Of a DNA stretch of 64,000 nt, positions 54,097-63,912 are shown piece by piece. Both the position numbers and the translations under genes were made by a program. The notes under the pieces were generated by a model. It saw nothing but the letters and a program-made list of their open reading frames with translations. It had not been told where the DNA came from and did no database searches. Position 1 is the first letter of the stretch, and each line of letters opens with the position of its first letter. Source of the stretch: Thermocoleostomius sinensis A174 (GTDB lineage Bacteria; Cyanobacteriota; Cyanobacteriia; Elainellales; Elainellaceae); contig NZ_CP113797.1 in assembly GCF_026802175.1 (NCBI RefSeq), positions 3,883,026-3,947,025 on the forward strand, in the 5' to 3' direction.

Positions 54097-54502
54097 GGCA
54101 GAAATAGGGGATTAGGGATTGGGATTTGAGGGTTAGGAACTGGGGTTAAGGGTTAGGGCTTTGAAGAAGAACTTCTAAATGTCTTTAACAACTGTAACAA
54201 ACAACAACGGTAGCAAAAGAGTGGGTGGGTCAAAGGATGGTGGTTCTATCAAAATCTTCCAGAAATGAGATGTGGAACGATCGCTTGTCGCTTCATAGTG
54301 GAGTTATGGTCTCTTAGGGGATGGCGAAAAAACGCCGATCTCGATGCTGATACCCATTCTCTATCCGGTTGCACCGGATGCCGACCCCCCAACCTCCCTT
54401 GGTAAGGAAAGGAGCCGCAGGCGGTAGGGTAACTGTGATGCAACATGACAAAGCATGGGTATGACTCGATAGTGTTAGATGGCTGTATTCAGGAATATGA
54501 AC
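54097..54502. other. Gene-free stretch upstream of the ABC-F gene
   Basis: About 400 bp. It contains the G-rich tract listed at 54107, a dispersed-repeat block (about 54375-54432) and no credible ORF. This is the 5' region of two divergent genes. Confidence 0.5.
54107..54158 (+). other. G-rich tract with quadruplex-forming pattern
   Basis: On the plus strand there are seven runs of three or more G (54107-54110, 54115-54117, 54121-54123, 54130-54132, 54142-54145, 54150-54152, 54156-54158) separated mostly by 3-7 bases. The first four runs alone satisfy the usual four-run quadruplex rule. It lies directly upstream of the leftward ABC-F gene. 18 bp of it (GGGTTAGGAACTGGGGTT) recurs next to the pgsA start near 23680. 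Confidence 0.65.
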
Positions 54503-54769
54503 ATGTCAGATCCAAACATCTCTAATCATCCACCCGATGAATCGTTGGGAGTCGAACAGTTGCCTCAATCGGAACTAGAGACTGTACCCGGCAGTAGAGC
54601 AAACCGAGGGGAGGAAGTGGATAACCCCAAAACTGATAGAAAAAGCTCTGCTGAAGCGGCCGATCGCGCCAGTAATACCCAACCGGAGTCGTTCGATCCC
54701 GATCAATCCGATCGCTCCACTCAACGATTCATCACAACAGAGGATGCACCCGATGAATTAGCTCTTTGA
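54503..54769 (+). CDS. Small acidic disordered hypothetical protein
   Basis: 88 residues from ATG 54503 (AGGA eight bases before); ATG 54497 and 54479 are in-frame alternatives. The sequence is rich in Asp, Glu, Ser, Pro and Gln with no hydrophobic core ('DPNISNHPPDESLGVEQLPQ' to 'TEDAPDELAL'), so it should be disordered. Convergent with the glutaminase gene, with 9 bp between stops. No family recognised. Confidence 0.45.
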   Translation: MSDPNISNHPPDESLGVEQLPQSELETVPGSRANRGEEVDNPKTDRKSSAEAADRASNTQPESFDPDQSDRSTQRFITTEDAPDELAL

Positions 54770-54778
54770 GGCTGGCTT

Positions 54779-55783
54779 TCAAGGAGGATTGCTTTGAGCT
54801 AGCTTCTCTAAAAAAGTGCGACAGCCCATTGATGAGTCGAATAGGTGCAATTCAAAGCGCTCTGATAGTTCCTCGCAAACTTTAACCCCACGGACACTGT
54901 TCGCCCGATGATCGAGCAGTGGGGAGAAAACGGCAATACCAATCTGGTTGGGGACAACCACGATAATGCCGCCAGAGACACCACTTTTAGCAGGTAGCCC
55001 AACGCGATAACTCCACTCGCCTGCAAAGTTATACATACCGCAGGTGTACATGACGCTGAGCATGTCGCGAATGTAACCCGCTGCCACGGCTCGATCGCCC
55101 GTAACCGGATTCACACCTCGATTGGCCAGCGTTGCAGCCATCACCGCCAAGTCGCGGCAACTGACCATCACAGAGCATTGCTGAAAATATAAATCCAGTG
55201 CTTCCTCGAGGTTGGTGTCAATCATGCCAAAGTTACGCATCAGGTAGGCCATAGCTCGGTTGCGATCGCCCGTGGTGCGCTCACTCATGAACGTAGAAGC
55301 ATCAACAAAGATATCGTGTCCGATGTAGCCGCGAAACATTTCCAGCAGCCGATTGAGCCGTTCGGTGGGGCCGTTGCCTTTAATTAAGCTTGTAGTAGCA
55401 ATGGCGCCAGCATTCACCATTGGGTTGTAAGGACGTTTTGATTGTTCATCCAAAACGATCGCATTGAAAGCATCGCCCGTCGGTTCCACGCCAACGCGCG
55501 TTAAAAAGTAATCGCGTCCGTGGTCTTCTAAAGCTAGCCCTTGCACAAAAACTTTAGAAATTGATTGAATTGTAAAGAGGTGATCGGCATCTCCAACGCT
55601 GAACACTTGTCCGTCCACCGTAGCAATAGCAATGCCAAACCAGTCTGGATTCGCTTTGGCTAGTTCGGGAATATAGTTAGCAACGTTGCCATCACGTAGG
55701 GCTTGATATTTGCGATGCAAAGATTCGAGATAAGACTGAAAGTTTTGTCCGGTTACAGAGTTTGAGAGACGATCGCTAGGCAT
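54779..55783 (-). CDS. glsA: Glutaminase A
   Basis: Hydrolyses glutamine to glutamate and ammonia. The 334 residues have the serine-dependent active site S-x-x-K in '[17 protein letters not shown]' (S74, K77). '[18 protein letters not shown]' and '[19 protein letters not shown]' are further conserved blocks. The ATG at 55783 lies two bases after the mgtC stop, so translation is probably coupled. In other bacteria glutaminase supports acid resistance by ammonia release; pairing with mgtC suggests a shared stress response here, but this is inference. Confidence 0.95.
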   Translation of the reverse strand: MPSDRLSNSVTGQNFQSYLESLHRKYQALRDGNVANYIPELAKANPDWFGIAIATVDGQVFSVGDADHLFTIQSISKVFVQGLALEDHGRDYFLTRVGVEPTGDAFNAIVLDEQSKRPYNPMVNAGAIATTSLIKGNGPTERLNRLLEMFRGYIGHDIFVDASTFMSERTTGDRNRAMAYLMRNFGMIDTNLEEALDLYFQQCSVMVSCRDLAVMAATLANRGVNPVTGDRAVAAGYIRDMLSVMYTCGMYNFAGEWSYRVGLPAKSGVSGGIIVVVPNQIGIAVFSPLLDHRANSVRGVKVCEELSERFELHLFDSSMGCRTFLEKLAQSNPP

Positions 55784-55785
55784 AT

Positions 55786-56487
55786 TCAACCGTATTCTTC
55801 TTCAATAATTCGCCAACTTACGGCACTGACGCCAGGCTCCAAACTCAGACGGCTGACGATCGTTTCTAAAAACGCATCATCCCGTTGTTGCGTCACTAAA
55901 TCGGCTTCCACTTCTACCTTATTAGGCGTATCAGTAATGTCTTCGCTGTATAATGCCCGCAACTTCATCTTACTGGAAGTCACTGCTTGCAGGAGCAACG
56001 CTCGAATGTGGGCTTCATGATTATCGCGACAAACAACGCTACAGCGGTAACACAGTTCAACGTCTGTGCCTTTGAGGGGTTGCTGATTGATGTGATAACC
56101 AATGGGACGTAGCAGAATGTTGGCCACGAGTACCGCTAGTGCACCGATGAATGCCTGTGAAAACCACCCTCCACCTGTCAAACAGCCGATCGCCGCGGCA
56201 CACCAAATTGTTGCAGCTGTGTTCAAGCCTCGGACGTTTGCCCCCTCGCGCAGAATGACTCCACCAGCCAGAAACCCAATTCCAGAAACGACCTGGGCCG
56301 CAATTCGGGTAGGACTGGCCTCATCAGGAGTCATGACCGATAACATGACAAAAAGAGCCGCTCCAGTAGATACCAAAGCGCTGGTTCGCAATCCTGCCAT
56401 TCGTTGTCTCCATTGACGCTCTAACCCGACAACCGAGCCAAGCAAGAGCGCCATTGCTAATCGAATCGCAAAATCAACCCAGGTCAT
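55786..56487 (-). CDS. mgtC: MgtC/SapB family membrane protein
   Basis: A 233-residue protein. Four or five membrane helices in residues 1-130 include '[20 protein letters not shown]', '[17 protein letters not shown]' and '[20 protein letters not shown]', the family signatures. A C-terminal cytoplasmic ACT-like domain follows (about 145-233). MgtC proteins support growth in low Mg2+ and inhibit the F1Fo ATP synthase in Salmonella. It sits between mgtA-like and glsA genes on one strand. Confidence 0.92.
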   Translation of the reverse strand: MTWVDFAIRLAMALLLGSVVGLERQWRQRMAGLRTSALVSTGAALFVMLSVMTPDEASPTRIAAQVVSGIGFLAGGVILREGANVRGLNTAATIWCAAAIGCLTGGGWFSQAFIGALAVLVANILLRPIGYHINQQPLKGTDVELCYRCSVVCRDNHEAHIRALLLQAVTSSKMKLRALYSEDITDTPNKVEVEADLVTQQRDDAFLETIVSRLSLEPGVSAVSWRIIEEEYG

Positions 56488-56762
56488 TGCTCACCTCACC
56501 GGAATTTCAACACAACTAGTACCACCCAGATCCAGCTTGAGGGGTCGAAGGTATTCGACATGTCGTTTAGAACACAACTCAATACGCACTTTTGCCATTA
56601 CCTTCTCCGTACTCCTTTGCTAATGCCAGCAAGCAAAGCAAAACTCATCGGCATTTCAAGAAGAACCTATCAGCAACCTAACTCAGGTGGAAATACCATG
56701 CAACAAGCTGACCAAATAGAAGTAGAGGAAAAGTCTCGTAAAATCCTTGAAACCCTAAGTTC

Positions 56763-59498
56763 CTATAACCAGGTTTTGAACCGTCGTAGATACCAAACTT
56801 TGACCACTTGAGTAAGCAAACAATAACTAATCAGAATGACTATCAGCCAAGGGAAGTACAAGGCAGGTAATGGTACCAATCCCAGCTTGGCTCCAAGGTG
56901 GGTAAAAGGCAGTAGGAGCGCGATCGCCATCACCAGTCCCGTCGTTAGCAATACGGGCAGCGTTGCTCGACTTTGAATAAACGGAATTTTTTCAGTACGC
57001 AACAGATGAATGATCAGCACTTGGGAGAGCGACCCTTGAACAAACCAGCCGGATTGAAACAGAGAGGCGTTCGCTTCTGTAGTTGCTCCTAAGCCGAACC
57101 ACAACAGAGCAAACGTGAGATAGTCAAACACCGAACTTACAGGCCCTAGGCAGAAGATAAAGCGGCGCAGATCGGAAACTGACCAAGTGCGGGGTGTGGC
57201 TAAGTAGGTTGAGTCTACCCGATCGAAGGGAATAGTAATCTGAGAGAGATCATAAAGCAGATTTTGGATCAGCAGTTGCAACGGTAGCATGGGTAGAAAC
57301 GGAAGCAATGCACTGGCTCCTACCACGCTGAACACGTTACCAAAATTGGAACTGGCGGCCATCTTCAAATATTTGATCAGGTTGCCGAAGGTACGACGAC
57401 CTTCTACAATCCCTTGCTCTAGTACCATCAAGCTTTTTTCTAGCAGAATGATATCGGCAGATTCTTTAGCGACATCGGTAGCGGTATCCACTGAGATACT
57501 GACATCGGCATCGCGTAGGGCTAACACATCGTTAATTCCATCTCCTAAGTAACCAACAGTATGCCCCTTTTGTTTGAGCAGGCGAATCACACGAGCTTTC
57601 TGCGCAGGTGACATGCGAGCAAAAACGGTTGTTTCTTCTATGACGTTTGCTAATTCAGATTCCGTCAGTTGTTCAACGATCGATCCTAGACAAATCTGAT
57701 TCACTGTTAATCCCACATCCTGGCAAATTCGGCGCGTGATGGTTTCGTCATCTCCGGTAATTACCTTGATGGTTAAATTGTGCTGTTGCAGTGCGGCAAT
57801 CGCGGCTTTTGCACTTGCTTTTGGCGGATCGAGAAACGTGAGATAGCCCACTAACGTCAGATCAAATTCATCCTCGATGCCATAGTGTGCTTTTGGGGTG
57901 CTGAATTGGCGATAAGCAACAGCGAGCACCCGTAATCCGTCAGTATGCAACGACTTTGCGACTTGCCTGACTGATTCATAGTCAGCCTGGGTCAACGGTA
58001 AGATCTGTCCTTGACATTGCATCGTTGTGCAAAGTGTGACCACTTCCTCAATTGCCCCTTTGCAAATCAGTAATGGTTGTCCCGTGTGTTTAATGACAAC
58101 CGACGATCGCCGCCGCACAAAATCGAAAGGCACTTCTCCCATGCGGTCAGCCGCCTCTAGAGTTAGTAGCTGGTTAGACGGAGGATGCTCCAGAATTGCT
58201 TCATCTAACGCATTCCGAATGCCAGTTTGGTAATAACTGTTGAGATAGCCATAAGTAAGTGGTTCCTCCGTTGGGGTTCCATCAATGCCCAGAGGGTTGA
58301 CGAGAGCAACCCGATTTTCGGTGAGGGTGCCCGTTTTGTCAGTGCAGAGAATGTCCACTGCACCTAAATTCTGCATCGCATCTAGCCGTTTAACTAGCAC
58401 TTTCTGCTGTGCCAGCTTAGTTGCTCCCTGAATTAATGTCGCACTTACCACCAGGGGCAGCATTTCAGGTACTAGACCCACAGAAACGGCAATGGCAAAC
58501 ACGAAGGCTTCATTCCAGTCTTGCTGAGTGATGCCATTCAAGAAAAACACGATCGGCACCAAGACACACATGATGCCTACCAAGAGCCAGGTAATTTGAT
58601 TAATCCCGGTTTCAAAACTCGTCAATGCTCGTTTGCCTGCAACCGCTTGTGCCAAAGAGCCGAGATAGGTTTGTGCACCTGTTGCCACTACCACTGCCCG
58701 AGCCTGACCACTCATAACCGTTGTACCCATAAAGCAAACCGTGGGAGTGTGGAAGGGATCATTGTCGGAGGAGTGAACGTGTTGAATGGCCAGCCTTTCG
58801 GATTGGTTGCCCAGCGTATCGTGCTTTTGGATTGGGGTTGATTCTCCGGTCAGAATGGCTTGACTGACAAACAAATCGTTTGCCTGAAGAAGCCGCACGT
58901 CGGCAGGCACCATCATTCCTGCGGATAGATGCACAATATCACCAGGAACTAACCTACGAATGGACACCTGCTGCTGGCGTTCTCGTAGCATGAGGTCATC
59001 GTAGCGGCTGATGGTGGCACTGGCCCCTGCAACAGCCCAAAGTTTCGTCGCTGCTTGGGTCGATCGATATTCTTGAATAAATCGTAGTATTCCGCTGAGA
59101 AACACCATGCCTAATAGCACGATCGTTTCTCTGGGTTCTCGAGTTAATCCAGTCGCAATGGCCAGCCCCAACAGCAAATACACAAAAGGATTATTGAAGG
59201 ACTTGAGCAATTGTTTATACCAAGGCAGTGGCCCTTCATGAACTACATCATTCCACCCATATTTCTTCAGCCGTCGGCGTGACTCCGAGGCGGTCAGTCC
59301 ATAGCGATAGGTGTCAAGTTTGGTGAGTAGAAGTCCTAATTCAGTCTGAGCTTCCTCTACCACTTGCAACGAAAAGCGAATTGGGGGCACTGCCGGAGTC
59401 GCGCGATTAAAACGAGAAAACTGAAACGGCATAACGGCTCTAATGACAAAACGCCAGACCGACATCACGCCTTCTAATTTACCGTTGAACTGGCTCAT
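56763..59498 (-). CDS. mgtA: Magnesium-translocating P-type ATPase (P3B)
   Basis: A primary Mg2+ importer. From ATG 59498, 911 residues. 'AILTGESTPI' (about 214-223) is the actuator motif, 'DILCTDKTGTLTENR' carries the phosphorylated aspartate (about D387) and 'GYLGDGINDVLALRDADVSI' is the hinge. About ten membrane helices are predictable, the last six after residue 690, including 'LLIQNLLYDLSQITIPFD', a Mg2+-ATPase signature. The N-terminus before residue 20 is uncertain; the frame is open to 59594. MgtC and glutaminase genes follow downstream. No Mg2+ riboswitch was recognised. Confidence 0.93.
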   Translation of the reverse strand: MSQFNGKLEGVMSVWRFVIRAVMPFQFSRFNRATPAVPPIRFSLQVVEEAQTELGLLLTKLDTYRYGLTASESRRRLKKYGWNDVVHEGPLPWYKQLLKSFNNPFVYLLLGLAIATGLTREPRETIVLLGMVFLSGILRFIQEYRSTQAATKLWAVAGASATISRYDDLMLRERQQQVSIRRLVPGDIVHLSAGMMVPADVRLLQANDLFVSQAILTGESTPIQKHDTLGNQSERLAIQHVHSSDNDPFHTPTVCFMGTTVMSGQARAVVVATGAQTYLGSLAQAVAGKRALTSFETGINQITWLLVGIMCVLVPIVFFLNGITQQDWNEAFVFAIAVSVGLVPEMLPLVVSATLIQGATKLAQQKVLVKRLDAMQNLGAVDILCTDKTGTLTENRVALVNPLGIDGTPTEEPLTYGYLNSYYQTGIRNALDEAILEHPPSNQLLTLEAADRMGEVPFDFVRRRSSVVIKHTGQPLLICKGAIEEVVTLCTTMQCQGQILPLTQADYESVRQVAKSLHTDGLRVLAVAYRQFSTPKAHYGIEDEFDLTLVGYLTFLDPPKASAKAAIAALQQHNLTIKVITGDDETITRRICQDVGLTVNQICLGSIVEQLTESELANVIEETTVFARMSPAQKARVIRLLKQKGHTVGYLGDGINDVLALRDADVSISVDTATDVAKESADIILLEKSLMVLEQGIVEGRRTFGNLIKYLKMAASSNFGNVFSVVGASALLPFLPMLPLQLLIQNLLYDLSQITIPFDRVDSTYLATPRTWSVSDLRRFIFCLGPVSSVFDYLTFALLWFGLGATTEANASLFQSGWFVQGSLSQVLIIHLLRTEKIPFIQSRATLPVLLTTGLVMAIALLLPFTHLGAKLGLVPLPALYFPWLIVILISYCLLTQVVKVWYLRRFKTWL

Positions 59499-59648
59499 GA
59501 ATAGGTTAGCGTCCTGACACCCCTCCTTGGGGAAGCGATTCATTCGCCAGATCTGGTTCAAACTGCCCTCACTCCTTGTATTCCTCCCTTCCAAAATGGG
59601 AGAGGGGAAAGGGTTTGAAGCTTCTCCTCTTGACTGTTAACAACGCCC

Positions 59649-62522
59649 TTAAGCTAGCAACTGGCGTAGTACGTAGGGCAAAATACCGCCATGCAGATAA
59701 TAATCCACCTCGATCGGCGTATCAATTCGCAAAATGACAGGCACCGTTTGTGCCGAGCCATCTGCCCGATGAATCACCAACGACACATCTTGACGCGGTG
59801 TGATGCCAGCTTCTAGTCCAATTAAATCGAAGGTTTCGCTGCCGTCGAGTTGTAAGGATTGAATCGAGTCGCCGGACTGGAACTGACAGGGCAGCACCCC
59901 CATCCCTACCAAGTTCGATCGATGGATACGCTCGAAACTCTGAGCAATCACCGCCTTGACACCCAGCAATTTTGCTCCTTTAGCGGCCCAATCGCGACTG
60001 CTGCCCGTGCCATATTCCTGTCCTGCCAAAATCACCAACGGTGTGCTGGTTGCTTGGTAACGCATGGCGGCATCATAGATGGTCATCATTTCGCCGCTGG
60101 GCTGATGCACCGTGACACCGCCCTCTGTACCGGGAACCATTAGGTTTTTGATTCGCACGTTGGCGAAGGTTCCCCGCATCATTACCTCATGATTGCCGCG
60201 CCGCGACCCATAGGAATTGAAGTCGATCGGTTTAACCCCCTTGTCTTGCAAATATAGTCCGGCTGGGGAATCGGGCTTGATCGCACCCGCCGGACTGATG
60301 TGATCGGTGGTTACAGAGTCACCAAACAACGCTAGCGATCGTGCCCCTTTAATATCTTCAGCGGTTCCAGCGGCCATATTGAATGAGTCAAAGTAGGGCG
60401 GTTCTTGAATGTAGGTAGAGTCAGCCTCCCACGCACAGACTTTTCCTGTGCGGCTGGGCACTTCCGACCACAGGGGATTTTGCCGAGCAAAATCCCGATA
60501 GAGCCGTTGGTAGGTGGCAGCATCATACGCCGCTTGCAACAAGGACTTGATCTCTTCTGAGCTAGGCCAAATATCGCTTAGATACACCGGATTGCCACGG
60601 CGATCGGTTCCCAGTGGTTCCTGTGACAGGTCAATATCGATTCGCCCTGCCAAGGCAAAAGCGATCACCAACGGCGGACTCATGAGAAAATTGGCTTTCA
60701 CACTTTGATGAACCCGCGCTTCAAAGTTGCGATTGCCGCTTAGGACACTGGCAACGACCAGATCATGGGAGGTAATCGCGGCTTCTAAATGAGGTTCCAG
60801 CGGGCCACTATTGCCGATGCAGGTAGTGCAACCATAGCCCACTGTTTGAAATCCTAATTGATCTAAATAGGCTTGTAGTCCCGTTTTCGTTAAGTATTCT
60901 GTCACCACCCGCGAACCAGGAGCCAACGATGTTTTTACTCCGGGCGCAACTGTCAGACCATGCTCCACCGCTTTTTTAGCCAACAGTCCAGCTGCCAACA
61001 TGACACTGGGATTTGAGGTGTTAGTACACGAGGTAATTGCTGCAATGACAATACTGCCGTGGTGCAGTTCAATCGGTTGCTTTGGAGTCTCCACAGATGA
61101 CGCCTCGAGGCGATCGGGCGTTGGGCGATTTTGAATCATTTCCATTTCGGTCAAGGTGGCCGTATTGTGTTGGCTTTGCAAAGCATCTCCAACTGGAATC
61201 GTATCTGGATCTTGCTTGCCCCCCCCTGCCATTTCTAAACCAGATTGAAGAGCGCTCATCTGTACCGTGACAGTCTGCTGTAAAGCCTCGCTCGACTGAC
61301 CATAGCCATTCTGGCTGGTTGGTGTTTGCAGCAATGCTTGAAACGTCGATTTCACCGCCGATAAAGCAATCCGATCTTGAGGGCGTTTGGGTCCTGCCAC
61401 ACTGGGTTCGATCGTCGTTAAATCAAGCTCTAGCTGTTCGCTGTAGGCAATGTCGCCCGGTTGGGGAATGCCGAATAATCCTTGGGCTTGGAAGTAGGCG
61501 CGGAATGCATTCACCTGTTCTGCCGATCGGCCGGTTGCCAGCAAATAGCGACAGGTTTCTTCATCGACTGGGAAAAAGCCCATCGTTGCGCCATATTCTG
61601 GAGCCATGTTGCTGATGGTAGCGCGATCGGTCACGGTTAAATTAGCCGCCCCTTCGCCATAAAACTCGACAAACTTACCGACCACTTTGGCTTGCCGCAG
61701 CAGTTCCGTAATTCGCAATACCAGATCCGTCGCAGTTACACCGGGTTGCAGCATCCCAGACAAATGTACCCCCACCACATCCGGCGTTAAAAAGTAAATG
61801 GGCTGTCCCAACATACCCGCTTCGGCTTCAATGCCACCCACGCCCCAGCCCACAATACCCAAGCCATTAATCATCGTGGTGTGCGAATCTGTGCCAACTA
61901 GTGTATCTGGGTAATACACGCCGTCTTTGACTAAGATCCCCCTTGCCAAGTACTCCAAATTTACCTGGTGCACAATGCCAATCCCAGGCGGCACAACTGA
62001 AAACCCATTAAAAGCCTGCATTCCCCATTTCAAGAACTGATAGCGGGCTTGGTTGCGCGCAAATTCCATTTGCATATTTAGTCGCAGGGCTGCATCTAGC
62101 TGGCTAAAATCCACCTGCACCGAGTGATCGACCACTAAATCGACGGGCACCAATGGTTCTACAATGCTTGGATCGTGACCCATGCGATCGGCCGCCGATC
62201 GCATGGCAGCCAAATCCACCAACACCGGCACCCCTGTAAAATCTTGTAGCAGAATTCGCGCCACCACAAACGGAATTTCAGCCGTGCGCTCTGCCTGCGG
62301 CTGCCAGTTGGCTAGGGTGCGAATGTCGTCTTCTGTAATGCGCTGGTCATCATAGTTGCGCAACACGGACTCTAATACCAGCCGAATGCTGACAGGCAAC
62401 TGGGCGATCGGGCCGATTCCGGCTTCCTCAAGCTTAGGCAACGAGTAGAACCAAGCCGGCTGATTTCCCATTGGAGTAAAGCGTTGCAGCGTATCAAACA
62501 ACTGATGAGGTGAGTCCATCAT
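59649..62522 (-). CDS. acnA: Aconitate hydratase, AcnA (IRP1-like) type
   Basis: Isomerises citrate and isocitrate with a [4Fe-4S] cluster. The 957 residues follow the AcnA order: '[20 protein letters not shown]', '[20 protein letters not shown]', '[18 protein letters not shown]'. The cluster cysteines are in '[19 protein letters not shown]' and '[20 protein letters not shown]'. '[15 protein letters not shown]' and '[18 protein letters not shown]' mark the swivel domain. It is about 65 residues longer than E. coli AcnA; the extra length is a Gln/Ser/Thr/Pro-rich insertion around residues 390-470 before '[15 protein letters not shown]'. It precedes mgtA on the same strand by 150 bp. Confidence 0.95.
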   Translation of the reverse strand: MMDSPHQLFDTLQRFTPMGNQPAWFYSLPKLEEAGIGPIAQLPVSIRLVLESVLRNYDDQRITEDDIRTLANWQPQAERTAEIPFVVARILLQDFTGVPVLVDLAAMRSAADRMGHDPSIVEPLVPVDLVVDHSVQVDFSQLDAALRLNMQMEFARNQARYQFLKWGMQAFNGFSVVPPGIGIVHQVNLEYLARGILVKDGVYYPDTLVGTDSHTTMINGLGIVGWGVGGIEAEAGMLGQPIYFLTPDVVGVHLSGMLQPGVTATDLVLRITELLRQAKVVGKFVEFYGEGAANLTVTDRATISNMAPEYGATMGFFPVDEETCRYLLATGRSAEQVNAFRAYFQAQGLFGIPQPGDIAYSEQLELDLTTIEPSVAGPKRPQDRIALSAVKSTFQALLQTPTSQNGYGQSSEALQQTVTVQMSALQSGLEMAGGGKQDPDTIPVGDALQSQHNTATLTEMEMIQNRPTPDRLEASSVETPKQPIELHHGSIVIAAITSCTNTSNPSVMLAAGLLAKKAVEHGLTVAPGVKTSLAPGSRVVTEYLTKTGLQAYLDQLGFQTVGYGCTTCIGNSGPLEPHLEAAITSHDLVVASVLSGNRNFEARVHQSVKANFLMSPPLVIAFALAGRIDIDLSQEPLGTDRRGNPVYLSDIWPSSEEIKSLLQAAYDAATYQRLYRDFARQNPLWSEVPSRTGKVCAWEADSTYIQEPPYFDSFNMAAGTAEDIKGARSLALFGDSVTTDHISPAGAIKPDSPAGLYLQDKGVKPIDFNSYGSRRGNHEVMMRGTFANVRIKNLMVPGTEGGVTVHQPSGEMMTIYDAAMRYQATSTPLVILAGQEYGTGSSRDWAAKGAKLLGVKAVIAQSFERIHRSNLVGMGVLPCQFQSGDSIQSLQLDGSETFDLIGLEAGITPRQDVSLVIHRADGSAQTVPVILRIDTPIEVDYYLHGGILPYVLRQLLA

Positions 62523-62646
62523 CTTTGTTCTCCTCGGAAGTTCGTTATCAGATCAGTTAATAGCGTTGCACTGATGCTAAAAGTCTAGTTGTCTTGCGTC
62601 CTGCAAAATGTTCTAGGATAGCGATAGTTCATTCGTTAGATAAATC

Positions 62647-62844
62647 ATGGCTAGTCGCGCCGAGCAAGAAGAATATTTGGCATCGATCGCCCAAGCAGTT
62701 GACGTGGGTGATTTTGATTATTTACCGCCCGACCAAATTCGGGTGCTGAATGATCTAATTGCCGCCGCTTGGAACGCTCTAAAACAAGGCGAAGATGTTG
62801 CTCCTCACATTGATAAAATTGAACAGGTTCGGGAACGGCGGTAG
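62647..62844 (+). CDS. Small conserved cyanobacterial protein
   Basis: 65 residues, acidic and helical ('AEQEEYLASIAQAVDVGDFD' and 'AAWNALKQGEDVAPHIDKIE'). No membrane segment. Divergent from acnA with 124 bp between starts. The pattern is familiar from cyanobacterial genomes but has no known function. Confidence 0.7.
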   Translation: MASRAEQEEYLASIAQAVDVGDFDYLPPDQIRVLNDLIAAAWNALKQGEDVAPHIDKIEQVRERR

Positions 62845-62878
62845 TTCATCGGTAGAATGGCGGTGCTTGGCAGATCGC

Positions 62879-62900
62879 TGCCTCTCTTGCCCAAGAGGCA
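62879..62900 (+). terminator. Hairpin TGCCTCT...AGAGGCA
   Basis: Seven perfect pairs with an eight-base loop (an alternative pairing with CTTGCC/GGCAAG exists). It lies 35 bp after the stop of the 65-residue gene. No U-run. Confidence 0.4.
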
Positions 62901-62998
62901 AGACTTGGTGCGGTAAGCTAAAAGAGATACGTTGCTTTTCTTAGCGGTTTCATTAATTTATCTATCATTTATCCATTGTCATCTATTAGTGTCATCCT

Positions 62999-63259
62999 AT
63001 GCCTCCTCGTTGGCCCCGACAACCCACTCGCTCTGATCCGGCCTACCGCAAATTAGACGATCGCATGAACTTTGCGATGCATGTTGCCATCTTCGCGGCA
63101 ACTAACTCTGGGATTTGGTTTGTGCGCACGTTGCGATCGGCATCTTGGAGTTGGTCGGTTTGGTTGACCGGACTGTGGGTATTGGCACTGGTGGCTCATG
63201 CTGTTTTTATCTTTGCGTTAGCTAACTATTCTGATTCAACGTCTGCTTCAGGCGAATGA
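62999..63259 (+). CDS. 2TM domain-containing small membrane protein
   Basis: 86 residues. A basic, Pro-rich N-terminus is followed by 'AYRKLDDRMNFAMHVAIFAA', the start of a 2TM domain, and a second helix 'VWLTGLWVLALVAHAVFIF'. Both helices and the intervening Trp-rich loop ('SASWSWSVW') match the 2TM family, of unknown function. ATG 62999 is chosen because it is the first in the frame. Confidence 0.78.
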   Translation: MPPRWPRQPTRSDPAYRKLDDRMNFAMHVAIFAATNSGIWFVRTLRSASWSWSVWLTGLWVLALVAHAVFIFALANYSDSTSASGE

Positions 63260-63318
63260 CTTTAATGACTTTAGAAGCCAGATAATCTCCCATCGAAATC
63301 ATAGAGGGTCTGTATCCT

Positions 63319-63624
63319 ATGGCATATTCCAGCACTGAAACGATTGAAAAATTAGCGGCGGCGATCGGTGAAAATGTCTACATTGATATTGCCAAATGGC
63401 ATCTTTATTTGCGCGATGCTCACCTCCACACTCCCCTAGCCGAACAACTCTATCCCATGATCACCGCCGGGAGTTTACAAGAAAACCAAGTGCTTGAGGT
63501 ATTAAAGCAAATTTCCGTCAAATTAGGCGGCGGCAAGCTGGAGGTTCCTTTATCAGATTTATTGCCAATGCAGGCACAAGTCCATTTAATGGATGTGCTT
63601 GAAGAGTTTCAGCGCGATTTATAG
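63319..63624 (+). CDS. DUF3181 family protein
   Basis: 101 residues, soluble. 'TIEKLAAAIGENVYIDIAKW', 'HLYLRDAHLHTPLAEQLYP' and 'VLKQISVKLGGGKLEVPLSD' are the conserved stretches of DUF3181, found in cyanobacteria and plastid-bearing algae. Function unknown. It is the third small gene in a row on this strand, but gaps of 60-150 bp leave the operon question open. A hairpin repeat follows. Confidence 0.85.
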   Translation: MAYSSTETIEKLAAAIGENVYIDIAKWHLYLRDAHLHTPLAEQLYPMITAGSLQENQVLEVLKQISVKLGGGKLEVPLSDLLPMQAQVHLMDVLEEFQRDL

Positions 63625-63654
63625 CACTCTTTGAAGGCAACGAAACTCAGTTAG

Positions 63655-63677
63655 TAGGGTGGGCAATGCTCACCCTA
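63655..63677 (+). terminator. Hairpin after the DUF3181 gene, copy of the vipp1 hairpin
   Basis: TAGGGTGGGC (63655-63664) pairs with GCTCACCCTA (63668-63677): ten pairs including one G-T, three-base loop AAT, followed by TTTGTTT. It shares the GGGTG(A/G)GCA...CTCACCC core with the hairpin at 9296-9315. It is the better terminator of the two. Confidence 0.65.
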
Positions 63678-63912
63678 TTTGTTTCATGTTTGTTTCATCA
63701 CACTCCTTGATCGTTAGTTTTTAGGTTCATTCACAGTATCTCTATACAGTTTCATAACTTTTGTAAAAAATATCTGAAACCATTCCAACTAGTAGTTCGT
63801 TCTTGATATATTTCTTTACCTAAAACTGTTTCTGACTATACATTTAGAGCGATGTTTTCGGTGCAGTACCTCCCTAAAGTTAGGGATATTGGTTGATTTT
63901 TCAGATGTTGTT

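Noticed and set aside
56698-56811. Possible 37-residue plus-strand ORF beginning 'MQQADQIEVEEKSRK'
   Set aside because: A fair ribosome binding site is present, but the last third is antisense to the 3' end of mgtA and the peptide is too short to judge.
59499-59648. Mg2+ riboswitch or proline-rich leader peptide before mgtA
   Set aside because: The 150-bp gap shows neither the ykoK/M-box pattern nor a short Pro-rich ORF; it is partly dispersed-repeat sequence.
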